From positions 1 to 64,000 of the forward strand of contig JAWXBR010000010.1 in assembly GCA_034440235.1 (NCBI GenBank): 64,000 bases of DNA, in the 5' to 3' direction. Positions within the stretch are counted from its first letter, which is position 1, and every line of letters starts with the position of its first letter. The DNA is from JAWXBR01 sp034440235 (lineage in GTDB: Bacteria; Bacteroidota; Ignavibacteria; Kapaibacteriales; Kapaibacteriaceae). The position numbers and the translations under genes were made by a program. Shown here in pieces: positions 43,016 through 51,651 of this stretch. A model generated the notes under the pieces. That model did not search any database and was not told the origin of the DNA. It saw only the letters and a program-made list of their open reading frames with translations.

Positions 43016-44628
43016 TCATCAGTCGCACCGGAAACAAAGAGTGGATTAACAGGCACGAGACATTCGAGCAACCCATTCACGATCTGTACGATTTAGCAAA
43101 CGACGATACGGGTAGTGTTCTCAACGATTACAACGACACGACACGTGGCATTCAGGGCATCATCAAGGAAGCCATCGACAAGAACCTGCATGTACGTGCG
43201 TTAGGTGGCGAGTGGTCGTGGTCGAAGATTGCTGCGACGGACGGAATCCTGCTGAACACAAAGCCCCTTAACCTCACCTTTCGAATTTCAGATGCAAGCG
43301 TCTCGCCGCACTACGGAAAGTCAGATGTAGCAGGGAGCGTGACGTCGGCGGGAAGCGTGACGTCGTCACCAGCAAAAACATCAGCGGATTTGTATTTCGT
43401 GCAATGTGGCGTTTCTATTCAGGAGCTTAGTAAGGCGCTTAAGCGCAAGGGGCGGTCGATTAGAACATCGGGGGCAAGTAACGGACAGACTGTGGCAGGG
43501 GCGTTATCGACGGGTACTCATGGTGCGGCAATCGATTTTGGTTCGATAACAGAGTTTATTGTCGGGCTTCATCTCATTGTGAGTCCGACGCGGCACATCT
43601 GGCTCGAACGCAAGTCGTATCCTGTTGCATCAGACACATTGATAAACAAGTTGAACACTGTTCGAGTTGCCGACGACGACCTATTTAATGCAGCGCTCGT
43701 GAGTTTCGGATCGTTCGGATTTATTCATGGCATCATGGTTGAAACAGAGCCACTGTTTCTGTACGAATGTCACCGCATACAAATGCCATTCGACAATGCT
43801 CTATTCAAGATGATGAAGTCGCTCGACTTCACCGACTCGCCATTGCCACACGGCAGTGAACGTCCGTTCCACTTTCAAGTCGTCTTAAACCCCTACGATA
43901 TCGCCAACGGGGTTTTCGTAACGTGCATGTACAAACGTCCGTACACCACCGACTACACACCTCCGGCGCTCGCTACCAGCAGCATCGTCCCGGGCGACGA
44001 CGCACCTGCGTTTATCGGCGGTCTCGTGGGCCTTATTCCGTCGCTCATTCCCGTGGCAGTGAACACACTCGTTGGTGCACAGTACAAGCCCTTCGCGAAC
44101 GTGTGGGGCACACATGCCGAAATCTTTACAAACACCGATCTACACGGACGTGTCTTTAGCAGTGCGATGGGCTTTGCGCCGATAGATGTATTGCGCGCAA
44201 CAGAAATTCTTCTCGACCTTAACGAACGAGAACAATTCTCAGGCATCTATTCGTACCGTTGGGTGAAGGGCACACAAGCAACGCTGGGCTTCCAGCAATT
44301 CGAGCACACGTGTGTCATCGAAATCGATGGCGAATACTCCGAACGCTCCGTCGACTTCTGCCGCAATTACTGGCAAGCACTCGACGCTGCTGGCATTCGC
44401 TACACCTTCCATTGGGGCAAAACCCTCGAGCTCAACGCAACCTCCATCCGCTCTATGTATGGGTCGGAAAGGGTCAACGCATGGCTCTTCGCCCGCAAGA
44501 CCCTTATGCAAGACCCCTCCAGCATGCGCGCCTTCACGAACGACTTAATGGTCGACTGGGGACTGGACACAATACTACCAGGCGACACACAAGAGAGTGT
44601 CGGCTCGGCGACGCCAGTCATAGCCTAG
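43012..44628 (+). CDS. FAD-linked oxidase (VAO/aldonolactone oxidase-like)
   Basis: 538 residues from the ATG at 43012; a GTG at 42970 would add residues coming from a duplicated junction and I reject it. The PCMH-type FAD domain (about 45-235) shows VRALGGEWSWSKIA, YFVQCGVSIQELSKAL and GQTVAGALSTGTHG; the histidine of STGTHG is near where aldonolactone oxidases bind FAD covalently. The C-terminal substrate domain runs to about 520 with FTFHWGK-type elements (YTFHWGKTLEL). No signal peptide. Substrate cannot be told; sugar lactones or alcohols are typical. Downstream the glycosyltransferase starts directly after this stop. Confidence 0.83.
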   Translation: MIISRTGNKEWINRHETFEQPIHDLYDLANDDTGSVLNDYNDTTRGIQGIIKEAIDKNLHVRALGGEWSWSKIAATDGILLNTKPLNLTFRISDASVSPHYGKSDVAGSVTSAGSVTSSPAKTSADLYFVQCGVSIQELSKALKRKGRSIRTSGASNGQTVAGALSTGTHGAAIDFGSITEFIVGLHLIVSPTRHIWLERKSYPVASDTLINKLNTVRVADDDLFNAALVSFGSFGFIHGIMVETEPLFLYECHRIQMPFDNALFKMMKSLDFTDSPLPHGSERPFHFQVVLNPYDIANGVFVTCMYKRPYTTDYTPPALATSSIVPGDDAPAFIGGLVGLIPSLIPVAVNTLVGAQYKPFANVWGTHAEIFTNTDLHGRVFSSAMGFAPIDVLRATEILLDLNEREQFSGIYSYRWVKGTQATLGFQQFEHTCVIEIDGEYSERSVDFCRNYWQALDAAGIRYTFHWGKTLELNATSIRSMYGSERVNAWLFARKTLMQDPSSMRAFTNDLMVDWGLDTILPGDTQESVGSATPVIA

Positions 44629-45873
44629 ATGCCGCTAGACTTATTTTCGTTGCAAATGCAGCCACTTCGCATTCTCATGCTGATGAACCGAGTACCCTGG
44701 CCGTTGAACGACGGTGGTGCAATCGGTGCGTTCAATTTTGTCAAAGGGTACGCAGAGGCGGGCTGCAGGGTAACGGTGCTTGCGATGAACACTACGCGGC
44801 ATTATGTCGAACCGATGACTGCACATGATGCTCTTGACAAGTATGCCGATGTTCATCTGGTGGACGTTGACAATCGTATCAAGCCGCTGGACGCATTGCG
44901 GAATCTGTTGACAAATAAGTCGTACGTCATTCAGCGCTTTGTGTCACAGAAGTACGCAATGGAATTACAGAAACTCCTCGCGAACAGCGCACACGACGTT
45001 GTGTATGGTGGTCGCGACGTCGTGCATGTAGATGGACTCCCTCCGGCGGCGTATGCGCATGTCTACAAAGCGTTCGACGTTACCGTATCGATGCGTGCGC
45101 ACAACGTCGAACACGTTATTTGGGAGCGCATTGCTTCACAGGAGCGCAACCCGCTCAAGCGCTGGTATCTCGGTGTGCAGGCACATCGTCTTCAACGGTT
45201 CGAGCTCGATGCCATCGATGGCTGCGATGTCGTAATGGCCATCAGTAACGAAGACCAGGATACCATACGACGGTTGCGTCCGAACGCCCGAACGCTTGTC
45301 GTCCCCGCCGGCATGGACGTCCCTGACGTCGCCGTTAACACCAACTTTTCCGCCACCGACCTCTTCAGCATAGGCGCGTTCGACTGGATGCCAAACCTGC
45401 AGGGCACAGAGTGGTTTGCGAAGTCCGTATGGCCCACCATCCACGCCCGCTTCCCCGACATCACCATAAGCGTTGCGGGCAAACGTATGCCAGCTTCGAT
45501 CGAAGCATTGGCAACGCCATCATTCCGCACCGTCGGCGAAGTGGCAGATGCTAAACAATTCATGCTTTCGCATGGCATCATGGTTGTGCCCATCATATCG
45601 GGCAGCGGCATCCGCATCAAAATCCTCGAAGGCATGGCACTTGGCAAAACCATCATCGCCACGACCATCGGAGCCGAAGGACTCGGCCTAACACACAGCG
45701 AAAACATCCTCATCGCCGACACGCCCGACGAATGGGTTGCCTGCATCGAACGCTGCATGTCCGACACAGCATTCTGCCGTTCGATCGGTGTAAATGCTCA
45801 TCGTTTCGCCTACGAGCACTATCGCAACAGCAACATCTTTGAGAAGCTCATTGCCTATTATCGTGGTCACTGA
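44629..45873 (+). CDS. Family 4 glycosyltransferase
   Basis: 414 residues from the ATG at 44629, which touches the preceding stop; M10 (QPLRILMLMNRVPWP follows) is also possible. The GT-B layout is clear: N-terminal donor-side DGGAIGAFNFVKGYAEAG, RAHNVEHVIWER in the middle and, in the C-terminal half, FDWMPNLQGTEWF and the nucleotide-sugar site VVPIISGSGIRIKILEGMAL with TTIGAEGL. It is likely to build a cell-surface glycan, but no other glycan genes are nearby. Confidence 0.9.
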   Translation: MPLDLFSLQMQPLRILMLMNRVPWPLNDGGAIGAFNFVKGYAEAGCRVTVLAMNTTRHYVEPMTAHDALDKYADVHLVDVDNRIKPLDALRNLLTNKSYVIQRFVSQKYAMELQKLLANSAHDVVYGGRDVVHVDGLPPAAYAHVYKAFDVTVSMRAHNVEHVIWERIASQERNPLKRWYLGVQAHRLQRFELDAIDGCDVVMAISNEDQDTIRRLRPNARTLVVPAGMDVPDVAVNTNFSATDLFSIGAFDWMPNLQGTEWFAKSVWPTIHARFPDITISVAGKRMPASIEALATPSFRTVGEVADAKQFMLSHGIMVVPIISGSGIRIKILEGMALGKTIIATTIGAEGLGLTHSENILIADTPDEWVACIERCMSDTAFCRSIGVNAHRFAYEHYRNSNIFEKLIAYYRGH

Positions 45874-45904
45874 CGTATCAATGTAACGATGTGATTGGTC
45901 GGAT

Positions 45905-45976
45905 TAGCTCACGCACTAGCTCACGCACTAGCTCACGCACTAGCTCACGCACTAGCTCACGCACTAGCTCACGGAC
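45905..45976. repeat. Six-copy 12-bp tandem repeat
   Basis: The unit TAGCTCACGCAC is repeated five times exactly (45905-45964) and once with one change (45965-45976). It fills the space between the glycosyltransferase and the stop of the YiiX-like remnant on the opposite strand; the outermost unit supplies that stop codon. It lacks spacers, so it is a microsatellite-type array, not CRISPR. Confidence 0.95.
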
Positions 45977-46446
45977 TAATTGTGCGTCACTTCCCTTAGC
46001 AACGCACTATCAAAGAGGTCCGACGGCGAGACAACGGCTTCGGAAAGGGGAATTGCATTGCCGTAGCGTTCTTTCATGAGACGCTGTACTTCCGGACTCG
46101 ACAAATCAAAGTCGGCAAGGGTTCGAAGGGGGCTGAGTTGTGCGTCGGCACCGCGATCGTAAACTATCCGAATAAGTTCAGAGCAGTATTTATTATCGTC
46201 CGACCATTCGAACGTCAAGTCGTACTTCTTCCCGACAAAGTCGTCGCCGATGCGGCGCATACGTTCGAGTGCTGATAGGGTAAGTACCACGTCGGCATTC
46301 TTTAGACGCTTCACAACAAAGTGGCCTCTCACGCCACCTTCTATCCATCTTGCCAATGGCGTCACAGTTTCATCCTGTTTACGTGCCGCAGCCGATGATA
46401 TGCTAGTGTTCGTATCTTGTGTCGGTTGGCACATCACAAGCCCCAA
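45976..46446 (-). pseudogene. N-terminally truncated YiiX-like permuted NlpC/P60 hydrolase
   Basis: 156 codons. The preserved part matches the C-terminal two thirds of YiiX/YebB-like proteins: VTPLARWIEGG, then VVKRLKNADVV, FVGKKYDLTFEW and KYCSELIRIVYDRG with the catalytic cysteine. In this permuted family the catalytic histidine lies upstream in a SHVGI-like motif, which is missing: the frame starts just before the middle of the domain, and the divergent lipoprotein gene begins 34 bp away. No matching segment is visible in other frames upstream. It is most likely a dead remnant; less likely a new short form. The stop lies in the 12 bp tandem array. Confidence 0.65.
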
Positions 46447-46479
46447 GGATCTTTGCCATTGTAAGCACTAGGAGTAAGG

Positions 46480-47382
46480 ATGAACAAGTTTCGCACTGCC
46501 GGACTCACTACATTGGCGCTCGCCGTGTTACTCCTTGCACCTGGATGCTCAGATTCACCAGCGGATCCGAATGGACCGGGAGCAAAACCCACCGGCATGC
46601 TCTATTTAACGGGCAATATTCGTGCAAACGCTTTATCCATAGATCTAAGCAACGGAACGGTAACGAACATGTTCGTTGGTGCTGATCCGTTCCGTACTCC
46701 CGAAGGGACCTTTATTGCGCATGCATTTGAGGGTTTAATTGAAGTGAGTGCGAATGGTGCGACGAAGCGGATCATCGTGGCTGAAGATATCACCTTTCCA
46801 AATCTTGAAACATTCGATGATGCCTTTGCAAACCCGCAGTTGTCTCCCGACGGTCAGTTCATCGTTTACGAAGGAACGTTGGGCGGTACACTCGATGTTC
46901 ACGTTGTCGACCGCGCAACAGGCGAGCTAATCGTAACATTTGGCACTACTGAAATTGGTCAAGGTTTTGCTTCACCCACATGGACACCAGACGGTCGTAT
47001 TGTAATGTGTGGTGGTGTGTTCAATCCCGGTCTCTATATCACAGATGTCTATTGGACCACAATAACTCGCTTCGACGACAACCTGGCGAACCCAAAGCAG
47101 CCAGCGGTAAGCCCCGATGGGAAGCTTATCGCATTAATCATTGCCAATCATCTCTTTACCATGTCTATTGATGGAAGTAACGTTAAACAGCTAACAACAT
47201 CTGCATCCGCTGAGAGTTATCCTAGCTGGTCACCTGACGGTAAGTCCATTGCGGTAAAAATTACTGCTTCTATTCTCTTTGTTCCCGTTAATGGCGGTAG
47301 CGCGTATGACCTCCGTACGATTAACTCTACGTTTAATCAATTTAGTGCAATAGATGGTGCTGGACAGATGCAATGGAAATAA
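46480..47382 (+). CDS. Lipoprotein with TolB/PD40-type beta-propeller
   Basis: 300 residues. A lipoprotein signal (TTLALAVLLLAPGCSDSP, cysteine at about 23) is followed by a Pro/Gly linker and a propeller of WD40-like PD40 blades: PQLSPDGQFIVYEG, PTWTPDGRIV, PAVSPDGKLIAL and PSWSPDGKSIAVK. Such proteins sit in the outer membrane facing the periplasm and act as scaffolds. No enzyme motif. Single gene, closed by a convergent hairpin. Confidence 0.85.
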   Translation: MNKFRTAGLTTLALAVLLLAPGCSDSPADPNGPGAKPTGMLYLTGNIRANALSIDLSNGTVTNMFVGADPFRTPEGTFIAHAFEGLIEVSANGATKRIIVAEDITFPNLETFDDAFANPQLSPDGQFIVYEGTLGGTLDVHVVDRATGELIVTFGTTEIGQGFASPTWTPDGRIVMCGGVFNPGLYITDVYWTTITRFDDNLANPKQPAVSPDGKLIALIIANHLFTMSIDGSNVKQLTTSASAESYPSWSPDGKSIAVKITASILFVPVNGGSAYDLRTINSTFNQFSAIDGAGQMQWK

Positions 47383-47411
47383 GTCGAACGTAAACATAGT
47401 TAGAACACAGT

Positions 47412-47453
47412 GTCGCCATCGCACTTCTTAATTCAAGAATGCACGGTGGCGAC
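47412..47453. terminator. Hairpin between convergent genes
   Basis: Outer arms GTCGCCA and TGGCGAC (47412-47418, 47447-47453) continue into CTTCTT/AAGAAT with small bulges and an AATTC-type loop. No T run, so a weak or processed terminator for the lipoprotein and repressor genes. Confidence 0.6.
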
Positions 47454-47455
47454 GA

Positions 47456-48202
47456 TCAGAATTGCTTTATGCATGACCGCACCACGCCCACGATTGTAAA
47501 GTCCATTGCTTCGTCTATCGTGATGTCTTTAAAGCGTTTGTTTTCTGCACGCAGCACCGCTTCGCCACCCTTGGTGATGTAGCGTTTGACGGTGAGTTCG
47601 CCGTACACGCGTGCAATCACGATTTGTCCGGACTTCGGCGTGAGCGAACAGTCGACAATAAGTGTGTCGCCGTCCATAATTCCTGCGCCTGTCATCGAGT
47701 CGCCCACAACCCTTATGAAGTAGGTGCTCTCTGGGTGTTCGAGTAACATTTCTCCGAGATCGATCTCACCTTCGATGGTATCGGCCGACTCTACAGGAGC
47801 GCCCGCACTGACGCCAAGCGAAAGCATTGGAATGCGTACGGTGGTAGGGGGCTTGCGACGGGGCGCACTTGCCATAACTTCGGGTGATGTTTCGCGGAGG
47901 TCCTTGAGGAGCACGCGCATGGAGCGGAGGTGGGTTTCGAGGACGTCGAGAGGTGATGACAGCGGTGAATTGGCTGAAGTACCGACCATCATTTCACCCT
48001 GACCCGTCAGCATCCATCCTGCAGAGATGCCATTCTCGCGTTCTAGCTTTGCAAGAACGTCCTGAGGAACAGATGTACGTCCGGACTCCCACGAGTACAC
48101 CGTGACGTCTTTTACGTTCATAGTTTGCGCGTATAGCGAAACACTGAGCTTCAGAATTGTCTCTCGAACGTCGCGGTGACGCCTGCCAACGGACTGTTTC
48201 AT
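47456..48202 (-). CDS. LexA/CI-like repressor with S24 self-cleaving domain
   Basis: 248 residues. The N-terminal helix-turn-helix (about 12-60) includes VKDVTVYSWESGRTSVP. A linker leads to the S24 peptidase domain: the Ala133-Gly134 bond in LGVSAGAPV is a LexA-type cleavage site, Ser169 (VVGDSMTGAG) the nucleophile and Lys206 (GELTVKRY) the general base. The protein should bind its operator as a dimer and cleave itself when RecA filaments form, so a DNA-damage role is inferred. Its HTH resembles XRE/CI more than LexA's winged helix. No phage genes are nearby. It is divergent from the large secreted protein gene, whose start region holds the REP-like palindromes. Confidence 0.82.
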   Translation of the reverse strand: MKQSVGRRHRDVRETILKLSVSLYAQTMNVKDVTVYSWESGRTSVPQDVLAKLERENGISAGWMLTGQGEMMVGTSANSPLSSPLDVLETHLRSMRVLLKDLRETSPEVMASAPRRKPPTTVRIPMLSLGVSAGAPVESADTIEGEIDLGEMLLEHPESTYFIRVVGDSMTGAGIMDGDTLIVDCSLTPKSGQIVIARVYGELTVKRYITKGGEAVLRAENKRFKDITIDEAMDFTIVGVVRSCIKQF

Positions 48203-48263
48203 AGGGCCTCGGAAGATTTTGGCGAATATACAGAATGTATGATGTCTCTACAAACCACCTTTT

Positions 48264-48403
48264 ATTCCGGGAGCGATGCGAAAAGCATCGCGTGATTCCC
48301 GGAATCAGCTCATTCCGAATCAGCTCATTCCGGGAGGGATGCGAAAAGCATCGCGTGATTCCCGGAATAAAGGCACGCGCTCCTCTTCGGAGCGCTCCCG
48401 GAA
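48264..48403. repeat. REP-like palindromes at the start of a large gene
   Basis: Two 42 bp copies (48264-48305 and 48327-48368) with outer arms ATTCCGGGA / TCCCGGAAT and inner GCGATGC-gaaa-GCATCGC differ by one base. A third partial unit (about 48377-48403) has GCGCTCC-tctt-CGGAGCGC and ends CCCGGAAT. Short CAGCTCATTCCGAAT segments lie between. Confidence 0.92.
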
Positions 48404-51400
48404 TCAGCCTCGCGGCGTTTTTCGCCTTTGTCGCCCTCTCAGTTGCCCTCGTCCCGTTGTCCGCCCAGGACGTACCGCCAACATCTATCCGTCATGGCTC
48501 GACTCTGGTGCCAGATTCGTTGATGGACATGTTCGACACCAAGCGTCCCGCCTTTATACGCGGATTCAACTGGGGTCCAGCCACCCGCCGCGTCAACGCC
48601 GAGCTACACTCCAATTTCTGGCATGTGCACAATCCGTTTGCGTGGTCGGGTTCGACATACAACCCTGATGACTGGGACGATCCGTGGTTGACACTTAATC
48701 AGTCCGTACCTGGCATGAAACTCGTCGTTGCGCCAGATTTCATGTATAACGTCGAATGGTTAGCGAGCAACCTGCATTGGTACAAAGAGCTGGACGACAA
48801 AGCAATTGCGGCAGGGGACGAAAGGGTCTCATTGAGCTTTGGTGGCACCGACCCATTTGCATTAACAGAGGCAATGGGCATTCGCTTTCAGCCAGAGCTT
48901 AACATCGATACGGCGTCGTTTACACCGCTGCAGGGCGATACACAAGGTGCCGTGTTTGGATTTAGAGAACGACGGCTCGGAGTCACATCATATGCGCCCC
49001 CTTCGACCCCTAGCGCGAACATCACCACGGACAAGCCTCTTGATGGTGCACGACCTCGTAGCAGCACACGATTTGAACTGCATGCCGATAGCATACACAC
49101 TCCCACAATAGTGCTCGATGGGTCGTGGCCTAGCGACCGATTTGCATTGTGGGGCGAGGGCTCGCATCACATACAGTCGCATCCGTTCAACGGAAGGCGC
49201 ATGTACCTCGCTGTGAATGTGCGGCGCATACATGCGAGTGCTGGCGCGAACGCTAGGCCGAGTGACAGCATGAACACACATGGAAACGATGTCGTCGAGG
49301 ATGACTCTGTTGTGTTACGCGTGCGCATCACGTACCGGCTGTGTCCCGATACCATAAATAATGTTAACAAAGAACTTCTTTCGAAGGGTAGTAACACGCC
49401 CGATTCGAAATACACGCTTGCGAACACTATCGTCTTCGACTCGGTTGCCAGTCCGTCTGGCGAACGCACGCAACTGCCTACGACGCTCGACGATCGGTAC
49501 CGAGGAAAGATCAGCACGCTTGTATCACGGCAGACGGGCACGCCCGTGCGTGAACTTGTCATTACGCGACGCATGTTGCCACGTGCAAGCGACGCTCATC
49601 CCGGTGCAACAATACTAGCACATTTTATAATCGACACGCTGCCGCACGATCTAAACACAGGTTCAACGGACGGTAAGGGGCTCGTGAACTATAACCCATA
49701 CCTACTGCGCGATGTGTATCGGATGGGAGCAGTCTGTGGTGAAGCGGATAACGGACGTATCACAAACCTGAACGTGCAGGTTGTGTATGAAGGGCGCGCC
49801 GATGTTGCTATCGACTGGGTGCAGGTAGGTACAGAAAACATGACGTGGTTAACGCAGGGGTGGTACGACCGTTTTGCTGACACGGTGTACAGGCAGATTC
49901 TAAAACACTTGCGCGCGTACAATACACAACATGCACAGCGATTCGCATCGTCGGGTGGTGTCGGCGAAACTAAAAGCGATGTGTCACATGGACTTCGCAT
50001 TTACCGTTGGTTCAATCGTGATGAAGGTGGTGAGCAGTACTGGGAAGGCATGCGTTACCAGCATCTGTTGTTCGATAGTCTCATGACGACCGAGCGTGGG
50101 TTTGGCAGCGAAGCACCTCGCTACAACCATGCCGTGATGTCAGACCTAACATGGCAGGGTAACGCGCCATCCCCAGACCCCCGTACCATCGCACCGTATT
50201 ATCAACATGGTTATAATGCATCAAATGCCAACTCGCGTTTATATTTAAACCACGAGTGGGGGATGCAGAACATCGACATCAAACATCGTATCGATTATGA
50301 TGCACGGTGGGGACATCATCGTAATGGATCTGTGGATTTACCAGCAGACACAACAACGCAGTATTATCCGGGAGGGCCGGTATTTGGGAGTGGCAGTTGG
50401 CAACAACGGTACGAGGTCTTTCGTTATCAGGTAATGCGGCATCCGTATTATCTGTTCGACACAACACGTCCGTGGATTGCAAACCCGTGGGTGTTCGCTC
50501 AGTTGCAAACAGACGACGCGACAATGATTCCCATGCCACATCTCTGGCGCTTCCCAACTGGCGAAGAGGTCCGTCTCGAACTATACTCCGCCCTGATTCT
50601 CGGAGCAAAAGGCTACGCGATTTTCTGGGGCGCAAACAAACAGGACGCACGACGTCCAGCCGACTATCTCGCAAGCATTGCAGGTGCATCGATGGGCTTT
50701 GCATATACGCCACCGCAACAACCTGCCGAGCGAGCAATAGCCGAGATGCTCATGAACGCAGGCCTTGCTTCAGACACAGCGGGTCCGGACTACCTCGATT
50801 CAAACAACCGCACCGGCCTCTATCAAGCGCTCGATCAACAGTTTCCATATAGCGTTGCAAACATCACAAAGACGCTGGGTGTTGCTTCGAACAGACTCTA
50901 TATAGGCTTCAGGAGCACACGTATGGCCATCAAGGAAGTGTTCGACAAAACATTACGTGCTGAGGACACACTTGCGCACTTGCAATTAGTAACATGGTTT
51001 AGCAAAGGCTTTCGTACGTGGTCCGTCGGCGACACCGCGGCCCTCGCCCGCATCATTCGCACCGATGCACGAGGCATTCAGACGCGTCATCCGTATCGAA
51101 CCCGGTTACGCAAGCGCATCATGAACAGAAACCTCCCCGATGCGCGTTTGAATATTCCCGATTATGAGAACTACGACAGCACGTTTGTCGAGATTTCGCT
51201 TCTGCGCGACAGCGCAAGCCCCTTACCCGATGTGTTTGTGCTCGGTGTGTTGAATCGTCGGTGCAATCCGTTCGACTACGCAGACACAGATGTAAAAACC
51301 TTCGTCAGTTACGGCGAGTTCGAAGATGCGTTAAGAAAGAGTCCGTCGAAGTCGGGACGTTACCGTCAGCAAGGGGCTCGGGAGATTGTGCTGCGCTTTA

Positions 51401-51597
51401 ATTACTCGCATCCCGACGGACGTCCGCGCAGGCTTCACGTGCGCTCCATGGGCGAAGTGTCCGACCCCGCGCTGGGCATCGTACCAACCGACACCGTCAT
51501 CGCACAAGACGGTACACTAACCTTGACCTGCATGCCCGGCGAAGCAAAAATGCTCTATGTCGAGCCGCTGCGCGAAAATGGGTCAAACGCGCGGTAA
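48355..51597 (+). CDS. Large exported protein of unknown function, possible TIM-barrel enzyme
   Basis: About 1080 residues from the GTG at 48355, which lies inside the second palindrome; longer readings would translate both palindromes. A signal peptide ends in FVALSVALVPLSAQ (about 38). I recognise no family. Hints of a carbohydrate-active barrel are FIRGFNWGP early on, KLVVAPDFMYNVEW, EWGMQNIDIKHRIDYDARW and LELYSALILGAKGYAIFWG (about 775), the last like strand 8 in some glycoside hydrolases. The C-terminus (LTCMPGEAKMLYVEPL) lacks a T9SS tail. Rich in Trp and Tyr. Function unknown; exported to periplasm or outer membrane is the firm part. Confidence 0.7.
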   Translation: MIPGIKARAPLRSAPGISLAAFFAFVALSVALVPLSAQDVPPTSIRHGSTLVPDSLMDMFDTKRPAFIRGFNWGPATRRVNAELHSNFWHVHNPFAWSGSTYNPDDWDDPWLTLNQSVPGMKLVVAPDFMYNVEWLASNLHWYKELDDKAIAAGDERVSLSFGGTDPFALTEAMGIRFQPELNIDTASFTPLQGDTQGAVFGFRERRLGVTSYAPPSTPSANITTDKPLDGARPRSSTRFELHADSIHTPTIVLDGSWPSDRFALWGEGSHHIQSHPFNGRRMYLAVNVRRIHASAGANARPSDSMNTHGNDVVEDDSVVLRVRITYRLCPDTINNVNKELLSKGSNTPDSKYTLANTIVFDSVASPSGERTQLPTTLDDRYRGKISTLVSRQTGTPVRELVITRRMLPRASDAHPGATILAHFIIDTLPHDLNTGSTDGKGLVNYNPYLLRDVYRMGAVCGEADNGRITNLNVQVVYEGRADVAIDWVQVGTENMTWLTQGWYDRFADTVYRQILKHLRAYNTQHAQRFASSGGVGETKSDVSHGLRIYRWFNRDEGGEQYWEGMRYQHLLFDSLMTTERGFGSEAPRYNHAVMSDLTWQGNAPSPDPRTIAPYYQHGYNASNANSRLYLNHEWGMQNIDIKHRIDYDARWGHHRNGSVDLPADTTTQYYPGGPVFGSGSWQQRYEVFRYQVMRHPYYLFDTTRPWIANPWVFAQLQTDDATMIPMPHLWRFPTGEEVRLELYSALILGAKGYAIFWGANKQDARRPADYLASIAGASMGFAYTPPQQPAERAIAEMLMNAGLASDTAGPDYLDSNNRTGLYQALDQQFPYSVANITKTLGVASNRLYIGFRSTRMAIKEVFDKTLRAEDTLAHLQLVTWFSKGFRTWSVGDTAALARIIRTDARGIQTRHPYRTRLRKRIMNRNLPDARLNIPDYENYDSTFVEISLLRDSASPLPDVFVLGVLNRRCNPFDYADTDVKTFVSYGEFEDALRKSPSKSGRYRQQGAREIVLRFNYSHPDGRPRRLHVRSMGEVSDPALGIVPTDTVIAQDGTLTLTCMPGEAKMLYVEPLRENGSNAR

Positions 51598-51651
51598 GGT
51601 CGGGTCTAAATACCTATTTTTGCGCGAATCGCACAACCCCCGGAGCCTCCG

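Noticed and set aside
45905..45976. CRISPR array
   Set aside because: The 12 bp units are contiguous with no spacers.
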